Shown here in pieces: positions 9,062 through 18,381 of a stretch of DNA of 59,541 nt. Both the position numbers and the translations under genes were made by a program. The stretch is taken from the NCBI GenBank assembly GCA_017472085.1, contig JAFUQZ010000015.1, forward strand, positions 1 to 59,541, in the 5' to 3' direction. This stretch comes from Akkermansia sp. GTDB taxonomy: Bacteria > Verrucomicrobiota > Verrucomicrobiia > Verrucomicrobiales > Akkermansiaceae. Position 1 is the stretch's first letter. Each line of letters opens with the position of its first letter. The notes below the pieces were generated by a model. It saw only the letters and a list, made by a program, of their open reading frames with translations, did not search any database and was not told the DNA's origin.

Positions 9062-10177
9062 TTAGAGATGCCGATTATTGTACACTCTGGGCACTCGTCC
9101 TGTGATGCTGGTGATGACGTTGCTGGGGATGGTGTGCGCGCGGGTGGTCAGTTCACTCCAGGGGACGTTGGAACCCATGATTTCGGCCACATCGCCCGGC
9201 TGCACTTCATCCAGGTGGGAGACGTCCACCATAATCTGGTCCATGGTGACACGCCCGAGCACGGGGCAGTATGAGCCGTTGAGGTAGACGCGGGCGCCGG
9301 TGTTGGAAAGGTAGTGCAGGTAACCATCGCCGAATCCGATGCCGATGGTGGCCACGCGGGTGGGGCCGGTGGTGATGTAGGTGTGGTTGTAGGAGATGCC
9401 GTGGTCGCCGGGCAGAGTGCGAACGAGGGTGACCCGGCTGTAGAGGGTCAGGGTGTTCTGCAGTTCCCGGTTGTAGGGGGAGGGCATGGGCGAATACCCG
9501 TACAGGATGCGGCCCAGGCGCACCATGTTGGTGCTGGGAGCGCGATAGTTGAAAACGGCAGAGCTGCTGCACAGGTGGCGGTAGGGCAGGGTGAGGGCCT
9601 CGCTCAAATCGCGCACGGCATGCTCGTAACTGCGAATTTGCCGATGGGTGAAGGAGATGTCCTCCGCAGCGGCGGAGAGGTGGGAATATACGCCCTCGAT
9701 GTTGAGGTGCTCGTAGGAGGCCAGTTTGTCGCGCAGTCCGGGGATGTCGTTGGGGAGCAGGCCGGCGCGGCCCATGCCGGTGTCCACGTTGATATGCAGA
9801 TTGACTTTCTTGCCGTACAGTTTGCCCAGAGAATCGAAATGCTCTGCTTCTTCAATGCTGCAAAGGGCTGCTCGCCAGTCATTCTGAACGACCATTTCCC
9901 GCTCTGCCGGAAAACAGGGGCCGAGGATGAACGGGCAGGTGCAGCAACCCGCATCCCGCACCCGGGCGGCTTCTGCCGGGGTGGCCACGCCGAAGAACTC
10001 CACCTCTGCATCATCCAGCGCTCTGACCACGCCCTCCAGCCCATGGCCATAGGCCTCCGCCTTGACGATGGCCATGCGTTTGTGGGTGGGCAACACACGG
10101 GCAACGATGCTGAGGTTGTGGCGCATGGCGGCAGTATCAACTTCTGCCCAGGCGCGGAAGAGGGAGGTGTCCTGCAT
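9062..10177 (-). CDS. alr: Alanine racemase
   Basis: PLP enzyme that interconverts L- and D-alanine for peptidoglycan. Seen: [14 protein letters not shown] at the N-terminus; the PLP lysine in [12 protein letters not shown] (about residues 34-45, with E where most family members have N); [10 protein letters not shown]; and the C-terminal catalytic tyrosine region GISYNHTYI. 371 residues is the usual length. Its promoter reads TTGCAA, 17 bases, TAGAAT (10212-10184, - strand), with the -10 box ending six bases before the ATG, which predicts a leaderless transcript. It is divergent from the ExbB operon. Confidence 0.95.
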   Translation of the reverse strand: MQDTSLFRAWAEVDTAAMRHNLSIVARVLPTHKRMAIVKAEAYGHGLEGVVRALDDAEVEFFGVATPAEAARVRDAGCCTCPFILGPCFPAEREMVVQNDWRAALCSIEEAEHFDSLGKLYGKKVNLHINVDTGMGRAGLLPNDIPGLRDKLASYEHLNIEGVYSHLSAAAEDISFTHRQIRSYEHAVRDLSEALTLPYRHLCSSSAVFNYRAPSTNMVRLGRILYGYSPMPSPYNRELQNTLTLYSRVTLVRTLPGDHGISYNHTYITTGPTRVATIGIGFGDGYLHYLSNTGARVYLNGSYCPVLGRVTMDQIMVDVSHLDEVQPGDVAEIMGSNVPWSELTTRAHTIPSNVITSITGRVPRVYNNRHL

Positions 10178-10183
10178 ACGGTT

Positions 10184-10212
10184 ATTCTATGCCTGCCGAC
10201 GGGTAATTGCAA
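10184..10212 (-). promoter_or_regulatory. Promoter of alr (leaderless type)
   Basis: Reading the - strand: TTGCAA (10212-10207), 17-base spacer, TAGAAT (10189-10184), then six bases to the ATG. Transcription would begin at or next to the start codon. Confidence 0.7.
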
Positions 10213-10265
10213 CACTTATTTCCTTTGCGAGGGTGTAAAAAATCAAATACAGACATCTATCGTAC

Positions 10266-10294
10266 TTGAAAACATCTGCACGTTGGGCTATAAT
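10266..10294 (+). promoter_or_regulatory. Promoter of the exbB operon
   Basis: TTGAAA at 10266-10271, 17-base spacer, TATAAT at 10289-10294. The first ATG of exbB is at 10304, nine bases after the -10 box, so the untranslated leader is at most a few bases. Confidence 0.8.
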
Positions 10295-10303
10295 GCCCGC
10301 GTA

Positions 10304-11053
10304 ATGATGCCAACGTATATGATTGCCGATATAGGAGCTCTGGCTGATGGCTGGGGTGTGTTGGAGCTTTTTGATAAGGGCGGCCACCTGATGTGGGCGC
10401 TGTTGTTCCTTTCCGTGCTGGCGCTGATGGTGTTCTTTGTGTGTATGTGGACCACGCGTCAGTCTGCGGTGTTGCCGCCGCGCATGGTTATGTCGGTGGA
10501 ATCCTGCATCCGTCGCAAGGACTATGCCGGTCTGATGAGCATGTGTGAGCGGGACGGTTCCAGCTTTGCCCTGACGGTGCACGTGATTGTGATGTTCCTG
10601 CAGCGCAATCCCCGCGCCGATATCGAAGAGGTGCGCGAGGTGGCCGGGGCAGAGGGTACTCGCCAGGCCAACATCCTGACACGCCAGATTAACTGGCTTT
10701 CCGATATCGGGGCCATTGCTCCCATGATTGGTCTTCTGGGTACGGTGATTGGTATGATGAAGACGTTCATGGAGATGGCCGCCGGTAATTTTGAGGGGGT
10801 GAAGCAGATGCAGATGGCACAGGGTATTGCAGAGGCACTCATCACCACTGCCGGCGGTCTGGTGCTGGCTATTCCCAGCATGGCGGCCTATGTGTTTTTC
10901 CGCAGCCGGATTCAGAAGCGTATCACCGATATGGAAGTGGCGGTCACGCACATTCTCTCTGTGATTGCCGTGCAGATGGATCGTGAGCGCCGACTCTCCG
11001 GCACCTACCAGCGCGGTATGGCCAAGGAGATGATGGATGATGATGATTATTGA
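10304..11053 (+). CDS. MotA/TolQ/ExbB proton channel family protein
   Basis: Inner-membrane subunit of an ExbB-ExbD type proton-driven motor that energises outer-membrane transport or envelope maintenance. Seen: a first membrane helix at about residues 26-46 (LMWALLFLSVLALMVFFVCM), a cytoplasmic loop, then the conserved pair of helices with GAIAPMIGLLGTVIGMMKTF and ALITTAGGLVLAIPSMAAYV. The frame stays open far upstream, but the promoter sits at 10266-10294 and the extension is antisense to alr, so I start at 10304 (10307 and 10319 are also ATGs). exbD follows after 15 bases. Confidence 0.9.
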   Translation: MMPTYMIADIGALADGWGVLELFDKGGHLMWALLFLSVLALMVFFVCMWTTRQSAVLPPRMVMSVESCIRRKDYAGLMSMCERDGSSFALTVHVIVMFLQRNPRADIEEVREVAGAEGTRQANILTRQINWLSDIGAIAPMIGLLGTVIGMMKTFMEMAAGNFEGVKQMQMAQGIAEALITTAGGLVLAIPSMAAYVFFRSRIQKRITDMEVAVTHILSVIAVQMDRERRLSGTYQRGMAKEMMDDDDY

Positions 11054-11068
11054 TAAGCCGATTCGCCC

Positions 11069-11500
11069 ATGAAGCTGAAAGCAAAACTACCGGAGCCGAT
11101 AGGCTTCCAGCTCGCGCCGATGCTGGATGTGGTGTTCCTGCTGCTCATCTTCTTTGTGGTGACGCAGAAGTTCATCCTCAATGAGCAGGACCTCAAGGTG
11201 AAAGTGCCCACGGCTCCGAAGTCCACGGAGGAGACGTCCCGCGCCATTGATGAAATCATTATCAACGCCCGGGAGGAGGACGGGGAGCTGGTCATTACCA
11301 TTGACCGCGAGGTGTTCACCCGCGAGAAACTCTCCGCGCTCATGAAGCGAATGGTGGCGGTCAATCCCAGTCAGCCGGTGCGCATCCGCGGCGATGCGGA
11401 TATGAGCTGGCAGAAGATGGCCGATGTCATTTCCACCTGCTCACAGGCCGGCGTGTGGAATGTGTCTTTCTCCAAGCAGATGCCCAAAGAGCAGCAGTAA
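11069..11500 (+). CDS. ExbD/TolR family biopolymer transport protein
   Basis: Partner of the ExbB-like protein upstream; single-helix membrane protein with a periplasmic domain. Seen: a short cytoplasmic N-terminus, then QLAPMLDVVFLLLIFFVVTQ at about residues 14-33, which contains the essential membrane-embedded Asp of the family, followed by a periplasmic domain of about 100 residues ending in a VSFSKQM strand. 143 residues is normal. Together with the TPR protein downstream this forms an ExbB-ExbD-TPR motor module. Confidence 0.92.
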   Translation: MKLKAKLPEPIGFQLAPMLDVVFLLLIFFVVTQKFILNEQDLKVKVPTAPKSTEETSRAIDEIIINAREEDGELVITIDREVFTREKLSALMKRMVAVNPSQPVRIRGDADMSWQKMADVISTCSQAGVWNVSFSKQMPKEQQ

Positions 11501-11573
11501 CTTCTTCTTTTCTTCTCGTCTCCGGCAGACGGGAAGACTTTTCCCCGGATAGAATCCCCTTAACATTCACCGT

Positions 11574-14114
11574 ATGAACAATATGATGAAGATTCCTTTT
11601 TTCTGTGTTCCCGCCATGAGTGCGTTCCTGCTGCTGCCGGCTGCCGGACAGCAGGGAGGAGCTGCTGCTGATGGCCCGCTGGTGGCTAACGAGGAGGCAG
11701 ACTCCTACGAAATCGCCAACCAGGTGTACCAGCAGGCCCGCAACACGCAAGACCCGGCTGCGCGCTCTGCCGCCATGGGGCGCGCCGCCGCGTTGTTCGG
11801 TACCTATGTGCGGAAGTTCCCGAAGGCTGCCAACAACAGCCGTGCCCTGTACCTCCAGGCGCTTTGTCAGTTTGAGGCGGGAGAGCACGCTGCCTCCAAC
11901 AACAATCTGGCCAGGCTTGCCAACAACACGCACGGTGAGTACGCCGCTGCAGCTGCCTATAAACTGGCCACCCAGGCGGCGGACCGTCAGCTCTGGGAAA
12001 AGGCTCTGGGGTACTACGCCATCACGGTGAAGGAAACTCGCCGCGAAGACCTGCGCAACGACGCCCTGTATCGCCAGGGTCGTTCACAGTTGCTGCTGGG
12101 AAAGCGGGCTGAGGCAGAGGCCTCATTCCGCAGCCTTCAGGAAATCAAGGGCGTGAAGCCCGCCATTGCACAGTCTGCGCTGCTGTCCATTGCTCAGATG
12201 AAGACGGAGGACGGTCAGGATGCAGAGGCCTACGAGCTTTTCCGTAAGTTGCTGGCCATGCCGGGGCTGGATAAGCGTGTGCAGGGCATAGCCACCCTGC
12301 AGGCTGCCCGTCTGGCTGCCCGCCTGGGCAAAAGTCACGAGTCCCAGGAACTCTACACCCGGCTCACCCAGCTACCCGGCATGGAAAAATATGCCGCCGA
12401 GGGGCAAATGGAGACCGTGCTCGCTCTCTACAAGGAGAAAAAGTATCGCGAGGTGGTCAATAGAGTCGGTAAGAACTATACCCCGTTGGAAGACAAGGAA
12501 AAAGAGGCTCGCCGTGCCTTGATTGTAGGACAGTCCCACATGGAAATTCAGCAGTATGCTGCGGCCATGGAGTGGTTCCGCATGGTGGAGGATACCTTGC
12601 CCGGATCTGCGCTGGCCGCAGATGCCGGATACCGTCGCATCGTATGTTCCCAGCAGGTGAAAGGAACCAATCTTTTCCTGCTTTCGGAGAAATATCTCAA
12701 TACCTATGCCGTTTCCGGTAGTGTCACAGCAGCTTTGCCCTGCATTGATTTGGTGCGGCTCATGTATGCAGACCGAATGATGCTGCACGATGCCGCATCG
12801 GCTGCGCGCCAGTTTGAGGCACTCAACATTGAGCAGTTGCCCGAAGCCGTGCGCGCTGATGCCGTGTACAAAAAAGCCTGGTGTGCGGCACAGGGAGATA
12901 CCTACGATCCTCTTCCGGCGCTGGATTATTTCATCGAAACCTTCAAGGATGACCCCCGCATGCCGGATGCCCTGGCCCTGCGTGGTACGGTGCTGGTGAA
13001 ACAGTCCCGCCACGGCCAGGCCCTGGCGGATTTTGACCGGGTTATCCGGGAATTCCCGCATGCAGAGGTCATAGCCGTGTGCTGGCAGCGCGCGGCTCAG
13101 GTCTGCGCTGCCACCAATCCCCAGAAGATGGTGGAGTACTATGAAGGGCTCATCAAGTACTATCAGGAGCTGGTGAAACGCGGCGGCAAGGACAAGCCGG
13201 CGGCCATTGCAGAGGCTCATTACAACATTGCCTGCGCTCTGTATGAGACCAAACCCGCCGAGGCTGTTCCCCATTTCCGCGAAGCGCGTACCATGAACCC
13301 GGAGCAGTATGCCTCTATGGTCGATTTGCGCCTGGTTCATTGTTATTTCAAGATGAAGGATGCGGAAAACCTCCGCCGGTCTCTTCGCTCGCTGCAGGCC
13401 ACCAACGTGGGCACCTACAATGCGCTCCCGCCTGCGATTCTTCGCTGGTGCGGCTGGATGTGTTTCCAGAGCCGCAACTACGAGGATGCCAATAAATACC
13501 TCTCTGATGCGCTGGTGCGTGAACCGCGAGAGAAATACACGGCTGCGGATAACACGGAGCAGGAGCGCCCCAAGGTGGAGCCGCTTGTCTGGAAAACACT
13601 GGCCAGAGCCCGCCTGGAACTGCGGCAGTTCGCAGAGGCTCTCCAACCGGCAGAGTTCTATGTTGAGATGGAGGCGCAGCCCTATCGCAAGGCAGAGGGC
13701 CTGCGAGACCATGCGCTGATTCTCATTGGGCTGAATCGTGCAGCTGATGCCCGCAAGCTCTGCGAGCAGGCCATTGCCATGGGTATCGACGGCCCCATCA
13801 AGTCATCCCTCTTCATCACCCTGGGCGATGCCTGGTTTGCAGACGGTGATTTTGCCGAAGCCGCCAAGTACTACGGACGAACGGCCAATGTGGTGAGCGA
13901 CAAGGAACTCAAACCCATGGCTCTGTACAAAATTGTGAAGGCTCTGCAGCTCTGCGGAAAAGCCGGCGAGGCCGCCCAGTACGAGCAGAACCTGAATGCG
14001 GAGTTCCCTGGGTGGGTTCCGGATGCTGCCACCATGCTGTTGGTGGAGGCTGCCGAAAAAGCCGCAGCCGCTTCTGCCCCGTCTGCCGCGCCTGACGCTC
14101 AACCCCAAGGGTAA
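11574..14114 (+). CDS. Large periplasmic tetratricopeptide-repeat protein
   Basis: 846 residues with an N-terminal signal peptide (hydrophobic FFCVPAMSAFLLLPAA, probable cleavage after AAG) and TPR-like helical repeats through nearly the whole length, for example around ALYLQALCQFEAGEHAASNN, AYELFRKLLAMPG and AKYYGRTANVV. It ends in an Ala/Pro-rich tail. TPR proteins of this size next to ExbBD usually act as periplasmic scaffolds of the motor; that role is inferred from context. No enzymatic motif is seen. It lies 20 bases before the PBP gene. Confidence 0.8.
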   Translation: MNNMMKIPFFCVPAMSAFLLLPAAGQQGGAAADGPLVANEEADSYEIANQVYQQARNTQDPAARSAAMGRAAALFGTYVRKFPKAANNSRALYLQALCQFEAGEHAASNNNLARLANNTHGEYAAAAAYKLATQAADRQLWEKALGYYAITVKETRREDLRNDALYRQGRSQLLLGKRAEAEASFRSLQEIKGVKPAIAQSALLSIAQMKTEDGQDAEAYELFRKLLAMPGLDKRVQGIATLQAARLAARLGKSHESQELYTRLTQLPGMEKYAAEGQMETVLALYKEKKYREVVNRVGKNYTPLEDKEKEARRALIVGQSHMEIQQYAAAMEWFRMVEDTLPGSALAADAGYRRIVCSQQVKGTNLFLLSEKYLNTYAVSGSVTAALPCIDLVRLMYADRMMLHDAASAARQFEALNIEQLPEAVRADAVYKKAWCAAQGDTYDPLPALDYFIETFKDDPRMPDALALRGTVLVKQSRHGQALADFDRVIREFPHAEVIAVCWQRAAQVCAATNPQKMVEYYEGLIKYYQELVKRGGKDKPAAIAEAHYNIACALYETKPAEAVPHFREARTMNPEQYASMVDLRLVHCYFKMKDAENLRRSLRSLQATNVGTYNALPPAILRWCGWMCFQSRNYEDANKYLSDALVREPREKYTAADNTEQERPKVEPLVWKTLARARLELRQFAEALQPAEFYVEMEAQPYRKAEGLRDHALILIGLNRAADARKLCEQAIAMGIDGPIKSSLFITLGDAWFADGDFAEAAKYYGRTANVVSDKELKPMALYKIVKALQLCGKAGEAAQYEQNLNAEFPGWVPDAATMLLVEAAEKAAAASAPSAAPDAQPQG

Positions 14115-14134
14115 TCCGTTCTCCTCAATCCGGC

Positions 14135-16060
14135 ATGTTTTACGCAAAGGAAGAGAACAAGCGCAAGCGCTGGTATCGCGTTCTGACCATCGGCCAGAAA
14201 AAACTGCTGGCGCTTGGTATTGTGGCCGGCATTCTGGTGATGATATTTCTGGGGACGGTCGTTTTCTATTCCTGTCGCGCCATGCAGTATGACATGCAGC
14301 GGATGCAGCAGGCCTCCGGCGCCTGCATGCTCTACGATGCGACCAACCGGCCCATCGCCTCTCTTTCCGGCACGGAGGAGCGCCCCTTGCTCTGGCAGGA
14401 GTTGCCGCAGAACCTCGTCAATGCCTTTGTGGCGCGTGAAGATGCCCGCTTCTTTGAGCACAACGGCGTGGTGCTTTCCTCGGTAATACGCTCCGTCCTG
14501 CGGAATCTGACCTCCATGCGCTACGAACAGGGGGCATCCACCATCACCATGCAGCTCACGCGCAACATCTTCGAGCTGCGCGATAAATCCATGGACCGCA
14601 AGCTGCTGGAAGTGATGCTCGCACAGCGGATAGAGCGCAACTTCGATAAGCAGACCATCATGCTGCAATATCTGAGCCGTATCTATTACGGACAGAATTG
14701 CTACGGCGTTCGGGCGGCGGCAGAGCATTACTTCGGCAAACAGGTCAGCGAACTGAGCCTCGTAGAGTGCGCTACCCTGGCGGGACTCGTGCGCGCTCCC
14801 TCCATCTTCAACCCCGTTCACAGCATGGAAAACGCCATGGAGGTGAAGGCCGAGACGCTGGAGCGCATGCTGGAGTGTGAGATGATTTCGGAGGAAGAAT
14901 GCCGCCTCGCTTCAGCAGCCCCCATTGAGCTGGTGCGGGACCGGGAGGTGGATGCCGCGGTGAGCTCCTATGCCTCAATGTGGGCGCGCATGGAGCTGCG
15001 CGAGCTGCAGGAGGAGGCCGGCAAGGGGAACGGCGGCGTCTATGTTGTATCCAGCCTGCGTCTGCCCTTGCAGCAATATCTGGAGCGTGCCGTGGAAACC
15101 GCACTCACGGCGGTGGAGGACAACAAAACCTATCCCGATGCGTGGCTGGCGCTTTCCGGCAAGGATACGGCAGATGCAGAGGAGCGCCGCAAGAGTTTCA
15201 TGAAAATGAAGCGCCCGGAGAAACTGCGGGCGCGCGGTTCTGCGAATGACCTCACCGGCCTGTTGCAGAGCTGTGTGCTGGTCGTGGATAACCGCAATCG
15301 GCACAAGGGCAGGGTACTGGCGCTCGTATCCGGGCGCAGCGCGGTGGATGGCGTGGATCGTTGGCAGACCCGCCTCCGCCCCGGGCGAGCCTCGGCGCCA
15401 CTTCTGTTTGCCTGTGCCTGTCTGCCCGGCGGCGAGGATATGCACATCGTGGCGCGAGACTCGCAGGTGACCGGCCTGCGACTGGGATATCCCGTGGTGC
15501 GCGCATTTTATGATACGCTGAAACTGGATTGCGAACTCCCCACGCAGGAGAATGAAAAAGCCCTCTACAACGGAGAGTTCAATATGAAAAAGATTGATTT
15601 GGCGCGCATCCTGTTCTCCATACAGAACAAGGGGAGGGGATACAAGCTCAGCCTCATCAATGCCATCTGGAGCAATCAGCGCTCTCTTCTCTACTCATAC
15701 GAACCGGAAAAAGCGCCGGAATACATCCTTCGCCAGAGTGCCCGCGCCGTGATGGACCTGTCGCCTTTCTCGGTATCGGAAGGCATGCCGGTCACGCTCA
15801 ACGAGACGCTGCCCGGGCACACGGGACAGTTCTCCATGGTGCTGCGGGAGAACGGCGTGGCGGTATTCGTCTGGATGGGCTTTGATGACCCCACCACAGA
15901 GGTGGCCGCCAGCGGGCGCATGACCAACCTGCTGCGCCGTGCCTCCATGAATCTGGCCCGCGAGGTGTATGAGGCCGCCCGCGCGGAGCTGCGCCGTGAG
16001 CCCGAACTCATCAAACAACAGGAAGAACAGGCAAAAGCCGCTGCACAGGCCAAGTCATGA
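14135..16060 (+). CDS. Class A penicillin-binding protein with degenerate transpeptidase domain
   Basis: Bifunctional-type peptidoglycan synthase, 641 residues. A cytoplasmic tail is followed by a membrane helix (about 27-48) and a complete GT51 glycosyltransferase domain with AFVAREDARFFEHNG (catalytic Glu), RYEQGASTITMQLTRN, KLLEVMLAQRIER and YGVRAAAEHYFGK. In the transpeptidase domain the expected PGSxFKP box reads PGRASAP, losing both the nucleophilic Ser and the Lys, and the KTG box reads GHTGQ. It should polymerise glycan strands but not cross-link them. Expression with ExbBD/TPR suggests envelope remodelling. The stop overlaps the next gene by four bases. Confidence 0.88.
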   Translation: MFYAKEENKRKRWYRVLTIGQKKLLALGIVAGILVMIFLGTVVFYSCRAMQYDMQRMQQASGACMLYDATNRPIASLSGTEERPLLWQELPQNLVNAFVAREDARFFEHNGVVLSSVIRSVLRNLTSMRYEQGASTITMQLTRNIFELRDKSMDRKLLEVMLAQRIERNFDKQTIMLQYLSRIYYGQNCYGVRAAAEHYFGKQVSELSLVECATLAGLVRAPSIFNPVHSMENAMEVKAETLERMLECEMISEEECRLASAAPIELVRDREVDAAVSSYASMWARMELRELQEEAGKGNGGVYVVSSLRLPLQQYLERAVETALTAVEDNKTYPDAWLALSGKDTADAEERRKSFMKMKRPEKLRARGSANDLTGLLQSCVLVVDNRNRHKGRVLALVSGRSAVDGVDRWQTRLRPGRASAPLLFACACLPGGEDMHIVARDSQVTGLRLGYPVVRAFYDTLKLDCELPTQENEKALYNGEFNMKKIDLARILFSIQNKGRGYKLSLINAIWSNQRSLLYSYEPEKAPEYILRQSARAVMDLSPFSVSEGMPVTLNETLPGHTGQFSMVLRENGVAVFVWMGFDDPTTEVAASGRMTNLLRRASMNLAREVYEAARAELRREPELIKQQEEQAKAAAQAKS

Positions 16061-16824
16061 CCGATTTTTCACCCCACCTGCGAACCGCTGAGCGCGCCGC
16101 GCGCGCTGCCGGTGAGTTTCTCCGCCGCCGCTTTCATGAAATCAAGGTGGTGGATGAGGAATTGCCCACCGATATCAAGCTGCAGCTGGACAAGGAAAGC
16201 CAGGCGCTTATCACCCGTGAGCTGTTGGCGGATTACCCGGAGTCCTGCGTGCTGGGCGAGGAGGGAAGTGCCGGGGAGACGTCATCACTTCAATGGATTG
16301 TTGACCCGTTAGACGGCACGGTGAACTACTTTTACGGTATTCCCATCTTTTGCGTCAGCATAGCGTTGCGCGCGGCGGGAGAATTGGTGCTGGGCTGTGT
16401 ATACGACCCCATGCAGGATGAGTGCTTCTCTGCCGTGGCCTGGGGAGTACCGGTTTGCAACTCGCGGCCCATAGGCGTTTCTTCTCGTGAGCACATGGCA
16501 CAAGCCGTGGTATTCATCGGGCATGGGCGGCATGATGGCTCCGGTGAAGCGGGCATTCGCCGCTTTGCCCACATTTCCGCGCAGGTTCGCAAAATACGCA
16601 TCCTCGGTTCAGCAGCACTGGCCATTTGCTATATCGCCGCCGGGCGGATGGATGCCTACGTGGAGGGTCGCATCTCACTCTGGGATTTTGCTGCCGCGCA
16701 GGTTATTCTGGAAGCCGCCGGAGGGGTGCTGGAGTTCTCGCCGAGCGATGCGGCGGGTATCACCGGTGCCGTGATGGCCTGGAATGGCAGAATTCCCCTG
16801 CCGCAAGCTCTTCAAATGGATTAA
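16057..16824 (+). CDS. Inositol monophosphatase family protein
   Basis: Mg2+-dependent, Li+-sensitive-type sugar phosphatase (SuhB/IMPase/HisN-like). Seen: metal ligands in LGEEGS (about residues 66-71), the signature WIVDPLDGTVNYFYG and the C-terminal LWDFAAAQVILEAAGG. 255 residues fits. The substrate (inositol phosphate, histidinol phosphate, PAP or another) cannot be fixed; there are no his or cys neighbours. Its ATG overlaps the PBP stop (ATGA), indicating translational coupling, and rsmB follows after five bases. Confidence 0.88.
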   Translation: MTDFSPHLRTAERAARAAGEFLRRRFHEIKVVDEELPTDIKLQLDKESQALITRELLADYPESCVLGEEGSAGETSSLQWIVDPLDGTVNYFYGIPIFCVSIALRAAGELVLGCVYDPMQDECFSAVAWGVPVCNSRPIGVSSREHMAQAVVFIGHGRHDGSGEAGIRRFAHISAQVRKIRILGSAALAICYIAAGRMDAYVEGRISLWDFAAAQVILEAAGGVLEFSPSDAAGITGAVMAWNGRIPLPQALQMD

Positions 16825-16829
16825 AACCG

Positions 16830-18065
16830 ATGCCGCCGAAAACTGAAAACGCCCGTTCTCTTGCCTGGAAAGCGCTGCTGCGCTGGAATCGCGGTGGCGT
16901 CTTTGCCGAAACCCTGCTTGCCCGCGCCACCGCAGAGCAGAAACTTTCCCTCTCTGACCGCGGGCTGATGCAGAGCATCGTGTACGCTACGCTGCGTAAC
17001 CTGCGCCTGCTGGAGCACCTGCGCTATACCCTGCGCCCCGGTGCTCTGGAGGAAAAAATGCACTGGCTGGTGCTGGCGGGACTCTGTGAACTCTTTATTC
17101 TGAATCATGCCGAGCATGCCGTCGTGAGTGAAACGGTGAAACTGGCCCCGGCGCGGGCGCGCGGCGTGGTCAACGGCATGCTGCGCAATGCCGTGCGGCG
17201 GCGCGGCGAGTTCGAGGCCGCTCTCCCCTCCCTGCCGCCGGCCGTGCGTTATTCCATGCCGGATTGGCTGGCGGCTCGCTGGCTGCGGGAGTTTGGTGAA
17301 CAGGAAGCCACCGCCATGATGGCGTGGAATCTGCAAACGCCTCCGGTATATGCCCGCCTGAATCCTCTCAAACCCATGGACATCCCGGCTGCATGGATAC
17401 CGCATCCCGGTGCTCCCGGTTGGTACTGCATCCACGGCTCGCTTCCTCTGGAGGCCTTGCAGGCGGGGCAGGTCTATGTGGCAGACCCCTCCACCCGCCA
17501 TTGCATCCGTCTCCTGGCTCCTCAGCCCGGTGAGAAAATACTGGATGCCTGTGCTGCGCCCGGCGGCAAGTCCGCTGCCATCTTGGCCGCCACTGGGGGC
17601 GATGTGCAGCTGCTGGCCACGGAACTGGAGCCCCACCGCCTCCCCCAGCTGAAAGAAAACCTGCTGCGTGTCGGCGGACAGCTCCCCGAGGTGGCTCAGC
17701 ATGACTGGACTCGCCCATGTCCGCCGGAGTGGCGAGGCTCTTTTGATGCCGTCCTGCTGGATGTGCCCTGTTCCAACTCCGGCGTGTTACAGCGCCGGGT
17801 GGATGCCCGCTGGCGCATGCAGGAGGAGGAAATCGCCCGCTTGTCCGCCCTTCAGTTGCAGATATTGGAACGGGCGGCAGAGGCCGTGCGTTCCGGCGGT
17901 CGGCTGGTGTATTCCACCTGTTCCATAGACCGCCGGGAGGACCGGGCCGTGGTGGAATCCTTCCTGGCGACCCACCCGGAATTCTCCCTGAAAGAAGATT
18001 ATCTGGCGCTTCCCCACCGCGAGCAGGCCGATGGCGCCTACGCCGCCCTGCTGGTGCATTCCTGA
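16830..18065 (+). CDS. rsmB: 16S rRNA (cytosine-5-)-methyltransferase RsmB
   Basis: SAM-dependent m5C methyltransferase for 16S rRNA position 967 (E. coli numbering). It has an N-terminal NusB-like helical domain (about 1-130, RSLAWKALLRWNRGGVFAE) and a C-terminal Rossmann domain with SAM site ILDACAAPGGKSAAIL, the release Cys in DVPCSNSG and the catalytic Cys in YSTCSID. 411 residues matches RsmB. The frame is open further upstream inside the previous gene, but the NusB-like domain begins right after the chosen ATG. Last gene of the exbB operon; a hairpin array begins 15 bases after its stop. Confidence 0.93.
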   Translation: MPPKTENARSLAWKALLRWNRGGVFAETLLARATAEQKLSLSDRGLMQSIVYATLRNLRLLEHLRYTLRPGALEEKMHWLVLAGLCELFILNHAEHAVVSETVKLAPARARGVVNGMLRNAVRRRGEFEAALPSLPPAVRYSMPDWLAARWLREFGEQEATAMMAWNLQTPPVYARLNPLKPMDIPAAWIPHPGAPGWYCIHGSLPLEALQAGQVYVADPSTRHCIRLLAPQPGEKILDACAAPGGKSAAILAATGGDVQLLATELEPHRLPQLKENLLRVGGQLPEVAQHDWTRPCPPEWRGSFDAVLLDVPCSNSGVLQRRVDARWRMQEEEIARLSALQLQILERAAEAVRSGGRLVYSTCSIDRREDRAVVESFLATHPEFSLKEDYLALPHREQADGAYAALLVHS

Positions 18066-18080
18066 TACTCCTTTTCTCTC

Positions 18081-18196
18081 CATGCCCGCCGATGGCGGGC
18101 ATGCTTCACCCAAGTGCCCGTCAGGGCGCTTTTCTTCACCATCAGCAAAGCTGATTCTTCACCACGTCCTGCAGGACGTTCTTCACGGCGAGCGCC
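18081..18196 (+). repeat. Modular hairpin array after rsmB
   Basis: A run of small, mostly perfect hairpins separated by near-identical CTTCACC spacers: CATGCCCGCC/GGCGGGCATG (18081-18103), AAGTGCCC/GGGCGCTT (18112-18131), ATCAGC/GCTGAT (18141-18155), the perfect palindrome ACGTCCTGCAGGACGT (18164-18179) and a short GGC/GCC stem (18187-18196). A shorter relative in inverted orientation lies at 19878-19931, just after the kinase stop. No T-tract follows, so it is not a standard intrinsic terminator, though its position suggests a role at transcript ends. Confidence 0.8.
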
Positions 18197-18381
18197 AAGC
18201 GAACTAAAAAATCACACACCGCCTTCTTTTGCCGTGTTGATGGATTTTATCAACATATAACGAATACGACTACAAGTTGTTCCGTTTGTGGTAATTGGTG
18301 TTCATAATCGTGATAAAATGACATCAAATCTAGATATATGATGTGCTAATTTCTTTGTCTAATTTAAGGGACTCGGATTAA

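Noticed and set aside
9314..10303. N-terminal extension of the ExbB gene
   Set aside because: It is antisense to alr, and a strong promoter lies just before ATG 10304.
12372..13712. - strand reading frame of 446 codons
   Set aside because: Antisense to the TPR gene; no recognisable domain.
18081..18196. CRISPR array
   Set aside because: The repeated part is only about 8 bases and the variable parts are palindromes of unequal length; no cas genes are present.
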